Assembly: GCA_003562655.1 (NCBI GenBank)
Contig: PWUC01000230.1
Location: forward strand, 1 to 6,213
Length of the DNA: 6,213 nucleotides
Direction of reading: 5' to 3'
DNA from: Clostridia bacterium
GTDB lineage: Bacteria > Bacillota_E > SLMV01 > PUMD01
This document shows, in pieces, positions 6,122 through 6,213 of the stretch (the stretch's first letter is position 1; the number at the start of each line of letters is the position of its first letter). Both the position numbers and the translations under genes were made by a program. The notes below the pieces were generated by a model. The model made no database searches, was not told the origin of the DNA, and saw only the letters and a list, made by a program, of their open reading frames with translations.

Positions 6122-6213
6122 TTGGGCAAGGATCTGCTGAAGTCCGAAGATCCCAGATACCGGTTCATTCTCGACATCATGGTCGACAACGTGCGCGCCG
6201 TGCTGGGCGAGGA
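6122..6213 (+). CDS. Unidentified protein, N-terminal fragment (runs off window)
   Basis: A reading frame opens at TTG 6122, seven bases after a strong AAGGGAGG ribosome binding site (6107-6114), and stays open to the window end. It gives about 30 residues beginning MGKDLLKSEDPRYRFILDIM and then VDNVRAVLGE. I do not recognise it. The visible part looks like a soluble, mostly helical N-terminus with no signal peptide. It starts only 21 bases after the permease stop, so it is probably the fourth gene of the same operon. Too little is seen to suggest a role; it does not read like the N-terminal helix-turn-helix of a Fur-type regulator. Confidence 0.55.
   Translation, partial: MGKDLLKSEDPRYRFILDIMVDNVRAVLGE

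Overview
The window comes from a GC-rich, probably anaerobic bacterium. Three things point that way: an apparent selenocysteine tRNA gene, a gene of the LarA (nickel-pincer lactate racemase) family, and the C-terminal part of a MutL/GlmL-like protein of the kind linked to B12-dependent amino-acid mutases. This mix fits amino- or organic-acid fermenters among Bacillota or Chloroflexota. The lineage is inferred from gene content only; no rRNA or other marker is present. Every gene I can support lies on the + strand.

Layout: (1) Positions 2-1678 hold the 3' part of the large MutL-like gene, whose start lies outside the window. (2) Positions 1733-1762 form a sigma70-type promoter, followed by selC (tRNA-Sec, anticodon TCA) at 1781-1880. 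(3) A 49-residue hypothetical small protein with a good ribosome binding site follows at 1912-2061. (4) A larA-family gene runs from about 2132 to 3418. It probably starts at a CTG codon, because the in-frame GTG at 2165 would remove a conserved N-terminal segment and has no well-placed Shine-Dalgarno. (5) After a 125-base gap with a weak promoter candidate comes a metal ABC importer: lipoprotein binding protein (3544-4464), ATPase (4461-5258) and permease (5255-6100). The genes are joined by ATGA and TTGA 4-base overlaps. (6) A further reading frame begins at TTG 6122, 21 bases after the permease, and runs off the window.

The importer is a complete ZnuABC/TroABC-type uptake system: a membrane-anchored metal binder, a cytoplasmic ATPase and a nine-helix ABC-3 permease. 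Its metal (Zn, Mn or other) cannot be decided from sequence. The LarA homologue keeps the residues that hold and use the nickel-pincer cofactor, so its holoenzyme should need nickel, but the cofactor genes larB, larC and larE are not in this window. selC implies that the genome encodes selenoproteins. I saw no convincing in-frame Sec codon in the genes here.

I found no insertion sequence, CRISPR array, integrase or rRNA. No gap between genes exceeds 300 bases.
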